The notes: generated by a model from the sequence alone, not told the origin. Shown: positions 8,349 to 15,820, counted from the stretch's first letter. The stretch is DNA of 43,553 bases from Methanothrix sp. (GCA_017994055.1 JAGOLL010000010.1:1-43553); one strand, 5' to 3'. Program-made: numbers and translations.

Positions 8349-8392
8349 AGGGTGCCATTTCGGGCCTGTGCCTGCATGGGATTTTATCTCTA

Positions 8393-8519
8393 TTTGCGAG
8401 CACCTCCTTTTTTTACCCCAAAATACTTCTTAAATTCCTTTGTTTTAGGGTCATTTTCAATATGCATCGGCTCTGCGAGCACCCCCCGGGGTATTGGGGA
8501 TAAATGAGGTGCTCGCAAA
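8393..8519. repeat. 127-bp MITE-like element with terminal inverted repeats
   Basis: The perfect 14-bp ends TTTGCGAGCACCTC (8393-8406) and GAGGTGCTCGCAAA (8506-8519) are inverted. Similarity continues inward imperfectly, ACCCCAAAATAC against GTATTGGGGAT, giving about 30-bp termini. A third partial copy of the end, CTGCGAGCACC, lies inside near 8473. ATCTC occurs just outside both ends (8386-8390 and 8523-8527), a possible target duplication. It lies where the leader of the mini array should be. No coding capacity. Confidence 0.55.
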
Positions 8520-8526
8520 AGATCTC

Positions 8527-8536
8527 ATATAAAAGC
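8527..8536 (-). promoter_or_regulatory. Possible TATA box for the mini array
   Basis: On the minus strand this reads CTTTTATATG. It would start a leftward transcript near 8505 that runs through the inverted-repeat element into the array. The element is nearly symmetric and could also serve the plus strand. Assigned by position only. Confidence 0.25.
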
Positions 8537-8674
8537 TTTGGCTTGATAGCTTCATCGGAGATCAAGGCGCAGATCCATCCCTCTGCTGGACGGCCCCGGC
8601 CCGGCAGGGGTCCTGATTTACAGAGCTTATGCTCGCTCTTCTCTCTCTCATTCTATTTAGACCTTGCCGCCTCT

Positions 8675-8989
8675 CTAAAAGATCCTGGCCCGGTGATTCT
8701 CCCATTTCTGCTTGACCCCCAGAAAGCGGACCCTCTCCTCCACCCGGCCTTCCGCCGGCCCCATGTCTATGATCATTATCCTGTCCTCCTTGTGATTGAT
8801 TATTTTCTCCAGATCAGAGAGCATTAGATCCAGGCCCTTTGAGTTCAGGTCGCAGCGGAAGACGGAATAATGAAGCGGCTGGCCGTAGCCCATCATGCTC
8901 TTGTGCACCTTTGCCAGCCTCTTCGGCTCCATTATATCATAGCTCACCACATAGCTCTTCAGTCCACTCAGATCGATCACCTGGTGCAA
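8675..8989 (-). CDS. cas2: CRISPR-associated endoribonuclease Cas2
   Basis: The 104-residue protein has the Cas2 ferredoxin-like pattern: strand YVVSYDI with the conserved Asp, RLAKVHKSMMGYGQPLHYSVF, and a later strand DRIMIIDMG. With Cas1 it forms the integrase that inserts new spacers. The likely start is TTG at 8987-8989, overlapping the end of cas4-cas1 by 13 nt. A GTG three codons later is an alternative. It is the last gene of a two-gene adaptation operon ahead of the 36-bp-repeat array. It is only distantly similar to the second Cas2 at 39877-40164, so the two systems are independent. Confidence 0.85.
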   Translation of the reverse strand: MHQVIDLSGLKSYVVSYDIMEPKRLAKVHKSMMGYGQPLHYSVFRCDLNSKGLDLMLSDLEKIINHKEDRIMIIDMGPAEGRVEERVRFLGVKQKWENHRARIF

Positions 8990-10689
8990 AACGCCGGATA
9001 CTGCTCAATCTCCCCGGATAAAGCCCTGGCCAAAAGCCGCGACTGCACCTCCAGAACTCTCCTGTAGCTGATCTTGTATCCAAAGAGGGGGTGAGTGATC
9101 TGGGTGTCCATCCTCCTCTCATATCCGGCCACCACCTTCCTCTTGGCAGATCTGCCGATCATCACTCCCTCCTCGGTTATCACAAAATCCTTGACCGCCA
9201 GCTCCTTGTTGTTGAAGAGAGATACCGCAGTGGAGTCGGCGATGATCGGCCGGAACTCCTCCATCAGATCCAGAGCCAGAGCGGGGCGGCCGTACCTCGG
9301 CTGATGGTAAAAGCCGAGGTATGGCTCAAATCCCACCGCCAGCAGGGTGACGAAGCACTCCTTGGCCAGTATGCCGTAGAGATAGGACAGGACGGCATTG
9401 ACCGGGTCCCTGGGAGGCCGGCGGTTTCTGCCCTGGAAGATGAGCCCATCCTCATCCGCCTTGAGCAGGCTTCCCAGCCGGGAAAAGTACAGCTCCGCCG
9501 CCGCCCCTTCCAGGCCCAGCAGCCTCTCCAGGCTCTCCGCCATCTCCGCCTGACAGGCATAATCGGCCAGCTTTTCCAGCGCCTCGGCTGGAATTTCCTG
9601 ATCATTCCGGCGCAAAAGAACCCGGCAGTTCCTGATCTTGCCGGAGATCATGCTTCTCGCAAGGGACAGCGACCTCTCTTTATCTCTGGCCCACTCATAC
9701 TGCCTGATTCTCAGATCGATGTTCTTGCTGGTGTGTCCCAGGCAGATTCCCTCAAACCAGCCGCCGTGGGTGAAGTGCAGGACGGGAATGCCCCGCTGCA
9801 TCAGCTCCACCACAGCCGGAGTGGAGATCTCCACTCCCCCGTAGAGGCAGAGCTGGGAGACCTCAATCATCCGCACCGTCCCGACCTTGCCCTCCCGGGA
9901 GCGAATCTCCAGACAGTCGCCCCGCTTGTGCACTGTGGAGCCCTGATCCAGAACGTAGACAGGAACCTGGTCGTCCCTGGAGGCAAGAAGCATCCTCAGC
10001 TCCCTGGTCTGCCCCGCCGGGCCCTGCTCATCTCTCCCGCCAACGCTGCCCATGCCCGCCTTTTGCTCCCGGAGGAGGTTGACCTCATCGGGCAGGCATA
10101 TTCCCGCCAGCGAGCAGCGATTGCACTTGGGGCTATCCAGGAGCGGGGGAGGCATCCGTCTATCCCCGGCCATGGCCCTGATCCGGGCGATGATCTCCTT
10201 GGTCTCTGCTATAAGGGGCTCGTCAAACCGGACCGAGACCGACTTTTTCGATTTAAAGAAGTAGGCCAGGCCGGCAGAGCAGAGAAAGCCATTCTCCCGG
10301 AGCACCAGGCCCTGGGCGCAGAGCCTCACCCGGTCGGAGTCATAAACCTCTCCCGAGATGCCGGCCGCCTCGCCTTTCTTCAGCAGTACGGGCACGACAT
10401 CCCCGGCACCTTCCTGGCCTTCCCCATCAACCAGATTGATGCGGCAGGTGAGGCCTATTCTTGGAGCGGAGAGCTGAGCTGTCCTGCATCTGCCGGCCAG
10501 GGGCCAGGAAGCAGCCGATCCGTCGGAGCCGTCTGAATCATCAGCAGAATTGGAGTTGTCCTCGCACTCCCTGAACTCCCCCTCACTCCACCTGATGTAG
10601 CACTGCCTGGGGCAGTAGGCGTAGTCGCTGACCATGCTGGCCGCAATAAGATCTGGCATCGTTTCCGTCTGGCCGGAATTTTCCACCAT
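8977..10689 (-). CDS. cas4-cas1: Cas4-Cas1 fusion protein
   Basis: The protein has 570 residues. Residues 1 to about 205 are Cas4-like: an N-terminal YCPRQC (Cys26) and the C-terminal cluster CNRCSLAGIC (Cys189, 192, 198) for the Fe-S site. The nuclease core looks altered: CRINLV where a GRID-type Asp is expected (Asn85), and PVLLKKG where PVEYK is expected (Leu102), with the Lys kept. An acidic low-complexity insert (about 41-58) follows the first motif. The rest is Cas1 with its E-H-D set in GLEGAAAELYF, YHQPRYGR and LDLMEEF. Fusions of this kind are typical of type I-G (former I-U) loci, but no effector genes are nearby. Near-leaderless start with a TATA box about 30 bp upstream. Confidence 0.88.
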   Translation of the reverse strand: MVENSGQTETMPDLIAASMVSDYAYCPRQCYIRWSEGEFRECEDNSNSADDSDGSDGSAASWPLAGRCRTAQLSAPRIGLTCRINLVDGEGQEGAGDVVPVLLKKGEAAGISGEVYDSDRVRLCAQGLVLRENGFLCSAGLAYFFKSKKSVSVRFDEPLIAETKEIIARIRAMAGDRRMPPPLLDSPKCNRCSLAGICLPDEVNLLREQKAGMGSVGGRDEQGPAGQTRELRMLLASRDDQVPVYVLDQGSTVHKRGDCLEIRSREGKVGTVRMIEVSQLCLYGGVEISTPAVVELMQRGIPVLHFTHGGWFEGICLGHTSKNIDLRIRQYEWARDKERSLSLARSMISGKIRNCRVLLRRNDQEIPAEALEKLADYACQAEMAESLERLLGLEGAAAELYFSRLGSLLKADEDGLIFQGRNRRPPRDPVNAVLSYLYGILAKECFVTLLAVGFEPYLGFYHQPRYGRPALALDLMEEFRPIIADSTAVSLFNNKELAVKDFVITEEGVMIGRSAKRKVVAGYERRMDTQITHPLFGYKISYRRVLEVQSRLLARALSGEIEQYPAFCTR

Positions 10690-10718
10690 TTCAATCCCAG
10701 AAGGGCTTCAATATCTCG

Positions 10719-10732
10719 ATTTAAATTTAAAG
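10719..10732 (-). promoter_or_regulatory. TATA box of the cas4-cas1 / cas2 operon
   Basis: Minus-strand TTTAAATTTAAAT lies about 30 bp before the ATG of cas4-cas1, the usual archaeal TATA distance for a transcript with almost no leader. Confidence 0.45.
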
Positions 10733-10825
10733 CTTCTTGACCAGCGGCTCGGCCATCCTCTCCATTCCGGCGGCATCCATCTCCAGGATGATTGTGCTGT
10801 CATTCAGTTCGTTGATGTTTATCAT
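10727..10825 (-). CDS. Possible 32-residue peptide upstream of cas4-cas1
   Basis: An ATG-to-TAA frame reads MININELNDSTIILEMDAAG and continues with ERMAEPLVKKL. It ends inside the TATA-like stretch of the cas4-cas1 promoter. The composition is plausible for a short helical protein, but there is no recognised family, and it may be a gene remnant. Confidence 0.2.
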   Translation of the reverse strand: MININELNDSTIILEMDAAGMERMAEPLVKKL

Positions 10826-10976
10826 TGCCTCAGGACCAGGCCAAAATGATTATTAACAGACTTAGTGACCATTTTATAGGCGCCGTGAGTCGGCCCTACG
10901 GGCCCTCTGCGATGGTGCCTTGGCCACCCTCAACGCAGGGGAGGCTTGGATAGACTGAGATGGGCCGTTCAATGCC

Positions 10977-11012
10977 ATTCCATATCTGAAAAGACGTGGC
11001 CCAATTGAGATA
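10977..11012 (+). repeat. Solo degenerate copy of the 36-bp CRISPR repeat, inverted
   Basis: The stretch ending GACGTGGCCCAATTGAGA is the reverse complement of the mini-array repeat, with a core GACGTGGCCCAATTGA identical and about six changes elsewhere (CATATCTGAAAAG for CATGTCCGAAAGG). It stands alone with no second repeat at spacer distance, in the opposite orientation to the array on the other side of cas4-cas1/cas2. The 230 bp around it (10826-11059) hold no gene. Confidence 0.7.
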
Positions 11013-11059
11013 TTGAGGGACTTCCAAGAGTCCGAACGAAAATATCCTAAGGAGGAAAG

Positions 11060-11872
11060 ATGATCAAGCACTTGTGTCTTCTGTCAGCATTTGCAGTGAT
11101 GCTGTCATCCCTGCTCATAGTCCAGGCCGGTCCGGGGGCAGAAATTTGCAGCCAGTACGATATCCTTCCGGTCATGGAGGGCCGTTACATCATCCAGAAC
11201 AATATCTGGGGAGCGGGCACCGCCCAATGTGTGGCCGTTCCCGACTCCAATGTTACGGATTTCATCATCGCCTCCTCCCGCCACAACCAGAGCTCTGTGG
11301 CCTCCTATCCCTCCATCTTTCAGGGCTGCCACTGGGGCAGGTGCTCTTCCGGCAGCAATATGCCTCTCCTGGTGGATAAGGTAAAGAGCGCCCCATTTTC
11401 CTGGAGCATCAGCAATCGATCCTTAGGTGAAGGCAATATATGGAATGCAGCCGCTGAAGCATGGCTCAGCCCCATCCAGGATTCGTCCCACGGCTACGAC
11501 GGCGGTGCTGAGCTGATGATCTGGCTCGACCGGCAGGTATTGCAGCCTGCCGGGGAGAAGGTCGGCCGGGTCTTCATCGGTGGTGCCTGGTGGAATGTAT
11601 GGTTTTATAAAACCGGCTGGAACTATATCGCCTATGAAAGGGAGGAGCCAACAGACTCCGTCCAACTCGACCTTAAGGATTTCATCGACGACTCCCTCTC
11701 CCGGGGCTATATCAATAGATCCTGGTACCTGCACAATATTCAGGCCGGCTTTGAGATCCAGGCTGGCGGAGAGGGCCTGACCTCCAACTCCTTCTCCTTC
11801 CTGATCGATGGCGGAGAGCAGAACAGCTCAGAGGCCGGCACATCTCCTCCACCCGTCAAGGCCGAAATTTAG
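11060..11872 (+). CDS. Secreted glycoside hydrolase family 12 protein
   Basis: The 270-residue protein has a signal peptide (residues 1-23) followed by a GH12-like jelly roll. It shows YIIQNNIWG (43-51), GGAELMIWLDRQ with the likely nucleophile Glu151, GGAWWNVWFYKTGWNYIAYE, and IQAGFEIQAGGEG with the likely acid/base Glu232. GH12 enzymes cleave beta-1,4-glucans or xyloglucan outside the cell. The start is fixed by a strong site (TAAGGAGG at 11047-11054). Such an enzyme is unexpected in an acetate-using methanogen and may have been acquired horizontally. It lies directly after the solo CRISPR repeat. Several N-x-S/T sites are present. Confidence 0.78.
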   Translation: MIKHLCLLSAFAVMLSSLLIVQAGPGAEICSQYDILPVMEGRYIIQNNIWGAGTAQCVAVPDSNVTDFIIASSRHNQSSVASYPSIFQGCHWGRCSSGSNMPLLVDKVKSAPFSWSISNRSLGEGNIWNAAAEAWLSPIQDSSHGYDGGAELMIWLDRQVLQPAGEKVGRVFIGGAWWNVWFYKTGWNYIAYEREEPTDSVQLDLKDFIDDSLSRGYINRSWYLHNIQAGFEIQAGGEGLTSNSFSFLIDGGEQNSSEAGTSPPPVKAEI

Positions 11873-11984
11873 AGCCGTCTTGTCTGAAAAAGAGGTGGCA
11901 GATCTGCATTATGGCCGGGTATTAAAAATCAAGATTTCTCTATGTAGCCTGTGCCCGGCTTTAGCCTTAACCGATAAGATGGAA

Positions 11985-12632
11985 TCAGATGATTCCCTTC
12001 GCCATCATGGCCGCCCTCATCTCTGCAACTTGAGATTCCAGCTTTTCGAACCTTTGCTCTAAATATCCCGTAAGATCCTTTCTGGATTCCCTGACCTCTT
12101 GCAGCAGGTTTTCCTGGGAATTGAGTGTCTCTTTCTGCAGATCAATGGTCTCTTTCTGCAGATCAATGGTCTCCGTCTGCAAGCCTATCATCACATCCAT
12201 CTTGCCGCCAAGGTTATTATTTAAATTGTTTACCGCTCCGATCAGATTGTTCAATAGAGACGCAGCGGTGTCCAGGCGGGAGTCCGTCTCACCCTTCTCC
12301 ACCAGCTTATAGAATTTGGAAAAGTCGCCTCTGGGCTCTGAATATTCTCTCTCGATGGAAGAGACCTGAATCAAATTGTCATGGATATTTATGGCTTCTT
12401 CAAACCACTTCAACTTATCCGGATCGCCTTCAGCCGTGATCTTAACCCGTCCGTCCTCTAGATTCTCCACGACTCCTTTAAGTCCCAGCATTGTGGCAAA
12501 ATCGATGACCCTTGCCCTGTAGCCGGTCTTCTGCACATTGCCGGAGACATAAGCTGAAAGCCTCTTCATCCTCATAAACATTGCCTGCTCTTTGTATTTG
12601 GCTTTATCGCTGCTGCCGCTGCTATTTGACAT
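11985..12632 (-). CDS. Acylphosphatase domain fused to a coiled coil
   Basis: The ATG at 12632 is chosen because the frame upstream of it encodes polymerase-remnant sequence. The 215-residue product has an acylphosphatase domain (about 18-100): SAYVSGNVQKTGYRAR with the catalytic Arg region, and GVVENLEDGRVKI with the catalytic Asn. Acylphosphatases hydrolyse carboxyl phosphates. The remainder is a long predicted coiled coil with TIDLQKE heptads, ending in a basic, Met-rich tail. Normal acylphosphatases are about 90-100 residues, so the coiled-coil extension is unusual and suggests oligomerisation or partner binding. Confidence 0.75.
   Translation of the reverse strand: MSNSSGSSDKAKYKEQAMFMRMKRLSAYVSGNVQKTGYRARVIDFATMLGLKGVVENLEDGRVKITAEGDPDKLKWFEEAINIHDNLIQVSSIEREYSEPRGDFSKFYKLVEKGETDSRLDTAASLLNNLIGAVNNLNNNLGGKMDVMIGLQTETIDLQKETIDLQKETLNSQENLLQEVRESRKDLTGYLEQRFEKLESQVAEMRAAMMAKGII
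12127..12168. repeat. 21-bp tandem repeat inside the coiled-coil gene
   Basis: Two perfect 21-bp units occupy 12127-12147 and 12148-12168, with a diverged third unit after them. Each unit encodes one heptad (TIDLQKE), so unit number changes coiled-coil length by whole heptads without shifting frame. Confidence 0.8.
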
Positions 12633-12680
12633 CCCGCCGGAATTAGCACACCGCAACCGGATAGATGATCTCTGATCCAA

Positions 12681-12956
12681 TCTGCCCATGATCTCCTTGA
12701 GCATCCCGGCATAAACCCCTGCCCTCTCCTCTGGAACCTCCCGCCGGATCTCTTCATGGATGGAGCCGATAACTCCTGCCTCCTGGCGAAAGATCTTATC
12801 GTGGACCTCACCATCACCGGATCGATCAGATCCGCTCCCATCTCCGATATGTTGTTGTGCATCTGGATCCTGGAGGCGGTTATGCCTGTGTCAAATCGTG
12901 GCCAGATGCGCCTCCTGCCCATAATAGGGGTGATGAATCCCGTAATTCTGCCCCGG
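12681..12956 (-). pseudogene. Family A DNA polymerase remnant (copy 2), frameshifted
   Basis: Two minus-strand frames together resemble the finger-to-palm end of Pol I-type polymerases. One reads GFITPIMGRRRIWP and then NNISEMGADLIDPVMV, comparable to the GRRR and N-x-IQ-x-T-x-AD-x-x-x-x-AM segments. After a frame change the other reads SIHEEIRREVPEERAGVYAG, comparable to motif C (HDE) and the VPEE helix. The tail breaks off and runs in frame into the acylphosphatase gene. It starts a few bases after the queC stop on the same strand. The shared VPEERA, YA, ML, EIM pattern with copy 1 at 7903-8043 shows that both come from one family. Unverified by search. Confidence 0.5.
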
Positions 12957-12962
12957 TGTCTG

Positions 12963-13637
12963 CTATTCCCCTGCCTGATGATTAGCCGGATCCAGCAGCG
13001 GATCGCTGATACCGTTCGCCTCAAAGGCCTCCTCTCTCTCCCGGCAGGTGGGGCAGCTTCGGCAGGGCCGCCTCTCCCCACGATAGCAGGACCAGGTCAG
13101 ACTATAGGGCACTCCCAGCCCCAGCCCCATTCTCACTATCTCCGCCTTGCTCATATCCAGGAAAGGAGCCCGCAGGTGCACCGGATGCCAGGCGGTGGCC
13201 TGGAGTATGGCAGGATATAGGGCAGCCACGAACTCAGGCCGGCAGTCGGGATAGATGGTGCAATCGTTTTTGTGGGCGGCATAGAAGAGCTCCGGGATCT
13301 CACCCGCCTCGGCATAGGCTGCCGCAATGGAGAGCATGATCATATTGCGGTTGGGCACCACCGTCTTTTTAGCCGCCTCCTCGGTATAGTGGCAGTCCGG
13401 GATCTCCTCCCCTCCTAAAAGGGCGCTCTTGCCCAATAGGCCGGCCAGGGAGCTGAGATCGACGATTCTGTGAGTTATCTCCAGAGCCCCGGCTATGGCC
13501 GAGGCGCATTCGATCTCCTTTTTGTGCCTCTGGGCATAGTTGAATGTAAGAGCTTCTACCTCATATCCCATATCCAGCATCCTGTAGAGCAGGGTGGTCG
13601 AGTCCAGTCCGCCGGAGAAGATCAGCACTGCCTTCAT
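12963..13637 (-). CDS. queC: 7-cyano-7-deazaguanine synthase QueC
   Basis: The 224-residue protein opens with the PP-loop ATPase motif SGGLDSTT (8-15). It carries the family motifs TFNYAQRHKKE and VPNRNM, and a zinc cluster near the C-terminus (CRSCPTCRER plus the Cys of WSCYRG). QueC converts 7-carboxy-7-deazaguanine to preQ0, which in Archaea feeds archaeosine in tRNA. It starts 6 bp after the lipoprotein gene and is likely the third gene of an RNB-lipoprotein-queC operon. Length is normal. Confidence 0.95.
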   Translation of the reverse strand: MKAVLIFSGGLDSTTLLYRMLDMGYEVEALTFNYAQRHKKEIECASAIAGALEITHRIVDLSSLAGLLGKSALLGGEEIPDCHYTEEAAKKTVVPNRNMIMLSIAAAYAEAGEIPELFYAAHKNDCTIYPDCRPEFVAALYPAILQATAWHPVHLRAPFLDMSKAEIVRMGLGLGVPYSLTWSCYRGERRPCRSCPTCREREEAFEANGISDPLLDPANHQAGE

Positions 13638-13643
13638 CGTCTA

Positions 13644-14288
13644 TCAGCTATCCTCCATCATCTGTCCCGTCTGCCGGTAGGTCCAGCCCGACCTCTTCTC
13701 ATCTCTTTTTTCCGGGCGCAGGATGATGGGCCCGGTTGAGATCTTCTCCGCCGATCCCAGGTTTGAGAGAAACCTCTCCTCGCTGTAGCCGAAGCACTGC
13801 ATTACCTTCATGGGGCTTATGAGCACATAGCCGCTGCTGTAGTTGCCGCTCTCATCCGCCCCCACCACCTCCCCTATGACCGGCCGGCCGGAGGCGAAGG
13901 CTCCTGTCTCAATAAAGGCAAATCGGCCCAGGCCGTCGGAGACTGAGAGCCACATATGGGAATCCCCATCCCAGCCCTTGAGGGCAAAGCGGGCCATGGT
14001 GCCGGGATTGTATCCATGCTCCTGCAGCAGCCTCGTGGCGATGATGCAGGCATCCATGCAGTCGAAGCTTCCGGCGCAATAGTTCTTGGTATAGCGATAG
14101 CTCTCAAGAATATCCTCGAGGTTGGCGGTGAAATTGAGATCTCTGGTCAGCGGCAGATCCTGGACCAAAAAGAGATCTGCGCCCGGTATCAGGCAAGGCC
14201 CCTGGGCAGAGCAGCCTCCCGCCGCCAAAAGCGCGGCCAGAAGAATCGCAATAACGATCAAGCCTCTTTTCACTGACAATCCCTCCAT
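13644..14288 (-). CDS. Lipoprotein with a transglutaminase-like domain
   Basis: The 214-residue protein has a hydrophobic leader ending in a lipobox-like LLAAGGC, so it is probably lipid-anchored outside the membrane. A Cys-His pattern (DCMDACIIATRLLQEHGYNP, then SHMWLSVSD) resembles the transglutaminase/cysteine-peptidase-like fold, with Cys at a helix start and His on a strand. The catalytic role is uncertain. It lies 12 bp after the RNB exonuclease gene and 6 bp before queC. An in-frame GTG five codons after the ATG could also be the start. Confidence 0.6.
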   Translation of the reverse strand: MEGLSVKRGLIVIAILLAALLAAGGCSAQGPCLIPGADLFLVQDLPLTRDLNFTANLEDILESYRYTKNYCAGSFDCMDACIIATRLLQEHGYNPGTMARFALKGWDGDSHMWLSVSDGLGRFAFIETGAFASGRPVIGEVVGADESGNYSSGYVLISPMKVMQCFGYSEERFLSNLGSAEKISTGPIILRPEKRDEKRSGWTYRQTGQMMEDS

Positions 14289-14300
14289 CAGCCTGTCTGC

Positions 14301-15788
14301 CTATCCCACCCGCTTGAAGTCGATGAAGCCCTGCTCCACATCCACCGAGACGAGCTCCACCTCTATCTCATCTCCCACATCGACGCCCTTGCTTCCGATC
14401 TTAAGCATCCCCTCCACAGGAATATCCAGCAGCCGGACCCAGGTTCCCTTCTCCGCTGCGCCGGTGACCATAGCCGGGAACCTCTCCCCGATCCTGGACT
14501 GGAGCAGAAGGGCTGCCGCGGACTTGCCCACCTGACGCTCTACCTTGACTGCAAGATCCTCCTTCCTGGTGCAGATATCGGCCAGGCGCTCCAGCTCATC
14601 CTGGCTGTAGGGTATCGGCCGGCCCTCGATGGCCGCCTTTAGCAAACGCTGGGTGATCAGATCGGGATAGCGGCGGTTGGGGGCGGTGGAATGGGCATAG
14701 TCTTTTACCGCCAGGCCGAAGTGGCCCGGTGCCTCCTCTCCGGGCCTCTCCGCCACATACTCGCCGTTTCCGAGAAGCTTGATCACCGCCAGGGACAGAT
14801 CGGGAAAGCGGAGCGGATCGGCCTTCTTCATCATAGTCAGAAACATCTCCAGCTTGCGGGGAGAGGGGCTCTTGGGAAGCCGGAAGGCATGAGAGGCAGC
14901 GATCTCCACAATCCTGTCCCACCTGCGTGGGACGCGCACCACCCGGCGCAGGGATGGTATGCTCCGCCCCCCCAGAAAGCGCACCGTCACCCCGTTGGCC
15001 GAAATCATGAAGTCCTCGATGATCTGCTTGGCCCGGTTGGTCTCCTCCACCTCCAGGTCGGAGATGAAATCATCCTGGAAGACGGCCTTGGCCTCTATGG
15101 TCTCCAGGCTGAGCGCCCCCTCCTGGTGGCGCAGGCTCTTCATCTTCTGAGCCGCTTTATCCTGAAGCTGGAGGTTTTCGGCCAGGCCCTCTACTGCTGC
15201 CACCGCCGCCGGCATCTCCGCCTCTCCCTCCAGCCATGCCGCCAGGCTGTTGTATGCCAGCTTGGCATGGTTGCGCACGGCGGCCCGGTAGACATCCGAG
15301 CCCAGGAGCCTTCCCTCCGGATCAAGGGTCATGTCCACCACCACCGCCAGGCGGTCCTGGTTTAAGTTAAGGGAGGTATAGTCGGTGGAGAGCTTTAGGG
15401 GGAGCATGGGAAAGATCTGGGCCGCGGTGTAGATCGAAGTGGTGTTGGCCTGGGCGTCCCGGTCTATGGCCGAGTTCTTCTTGACCAGAGAGTCCACATC
15501 GGCTATGGCCACCAATATCCTGGTTTTGCCCTCTGGCAGAGCCTCGGCTACGGTGAGCTGATCCAGGTCCTCCGAGTCGTCATTGTCTATGGAGGCCCAG
15601 AGCATATGACGCAGATCGCGGGCATCCGCTGCAGAATCAGGCTTTTCCGGTGCCTGAATTCCATCCAGCTCGGAGATGCATTCTCGGGAGAACTCGGGGC
15701 GCAATCCCCTCTGGAGCATGGCTCTTTTTGCTATATCTTGCAGGATTCTTTTATTCCGGATCTCTGGTTGACTGGCTGCAGCTTTCAT
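14301..15788 (-). CDS. RNB-domain exoribonuclease (RNase II/R family)
   Basis: The 495-residue protein carries the RNB signature with catalytic acidic residues in ASIDNDDSEDLDQ, AIADVDSLV and IYTAAQIFPMLP, and the RNA-binding motif DYAHSTAPNRRYPDLITQRL. A short S1-like beta domain closes the protein (GTWVRLLDIPVEGMLKIG). Members degrade RNA from the 3' end processively. It is shorter than bacterial RNase R and lacks its N-terminal cold-shock domains, as do other archaeal homologues. First gene of the operon with the lipoprotein and queC. Confidence 0.88.
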   Translation of the reverse strand: MKAAASQPEIRNKRILQDIAKRAMLQRGLRPEFSRECISELDGIQAPEKPDSAADARDLRHMLWASIDNDDSEDLDQLTVAEALPEGKTRILVAIADVDSLVKKNSAIDRDAQANTTSIYTAAQIFPMLPLKLSTDYTSLNLNQDRLAVVVDMTLDPEGRLLGSDVYRAAVRNHAKLAYNSLAAWLEGEAEMPAAVAAVEGLAENLQLQDKAAQKMKSLRHQEGALSLETIEAKAVFQDDFISDLEVEETNRAKQIIEDFMISANGVTVRFLGGRSIPSLRRVVRVPRRWDRIVEIAASHAFRLPKSPSPRKLEMFLTMMKKADPLRFPDLSLAVIKLLGNGEYVAERPGEEAPGHFGLAVKDYAHSTAPNRRYPDLITQRLLKAAIEGRPIPYSQDELERLADICTRKEDLAVKVERQVGKSAAALLLQSRIGERFPAMVTGAAEKGTWVRLLDIPVEGMLKIGSKGVDVGDEIEVELVSVDVEQGFIDFKRVG

Positions 15789-15820
15789 GCGACTGTCCTC
15801 ATGTGGTTTACCTTTTCCAT

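Noticed and set aside
8169..8507. Open frames crossing the mini array
   Set aside because: They are produced by the 36-bp repeats and the inverted-repeat element; no protein-like composition.
9638..9844. Small plus-strand frames within the Cas1 part of the fusion gene
   Set aside because: Antisense shadows with no start signal.
9091..10536. Long 481-residue frame on the plus strand
   Set aside because: It is antisense to cas4-cas1 and arises from its GC-rich codon pattern; the composition is unlike a real protein.
12633..12704. Longer start for the acylphosphatase protein (ATG at 12704)
   Set aside because: The extra residues belong to the decayed polymerase fragment, which happens to be in frame.
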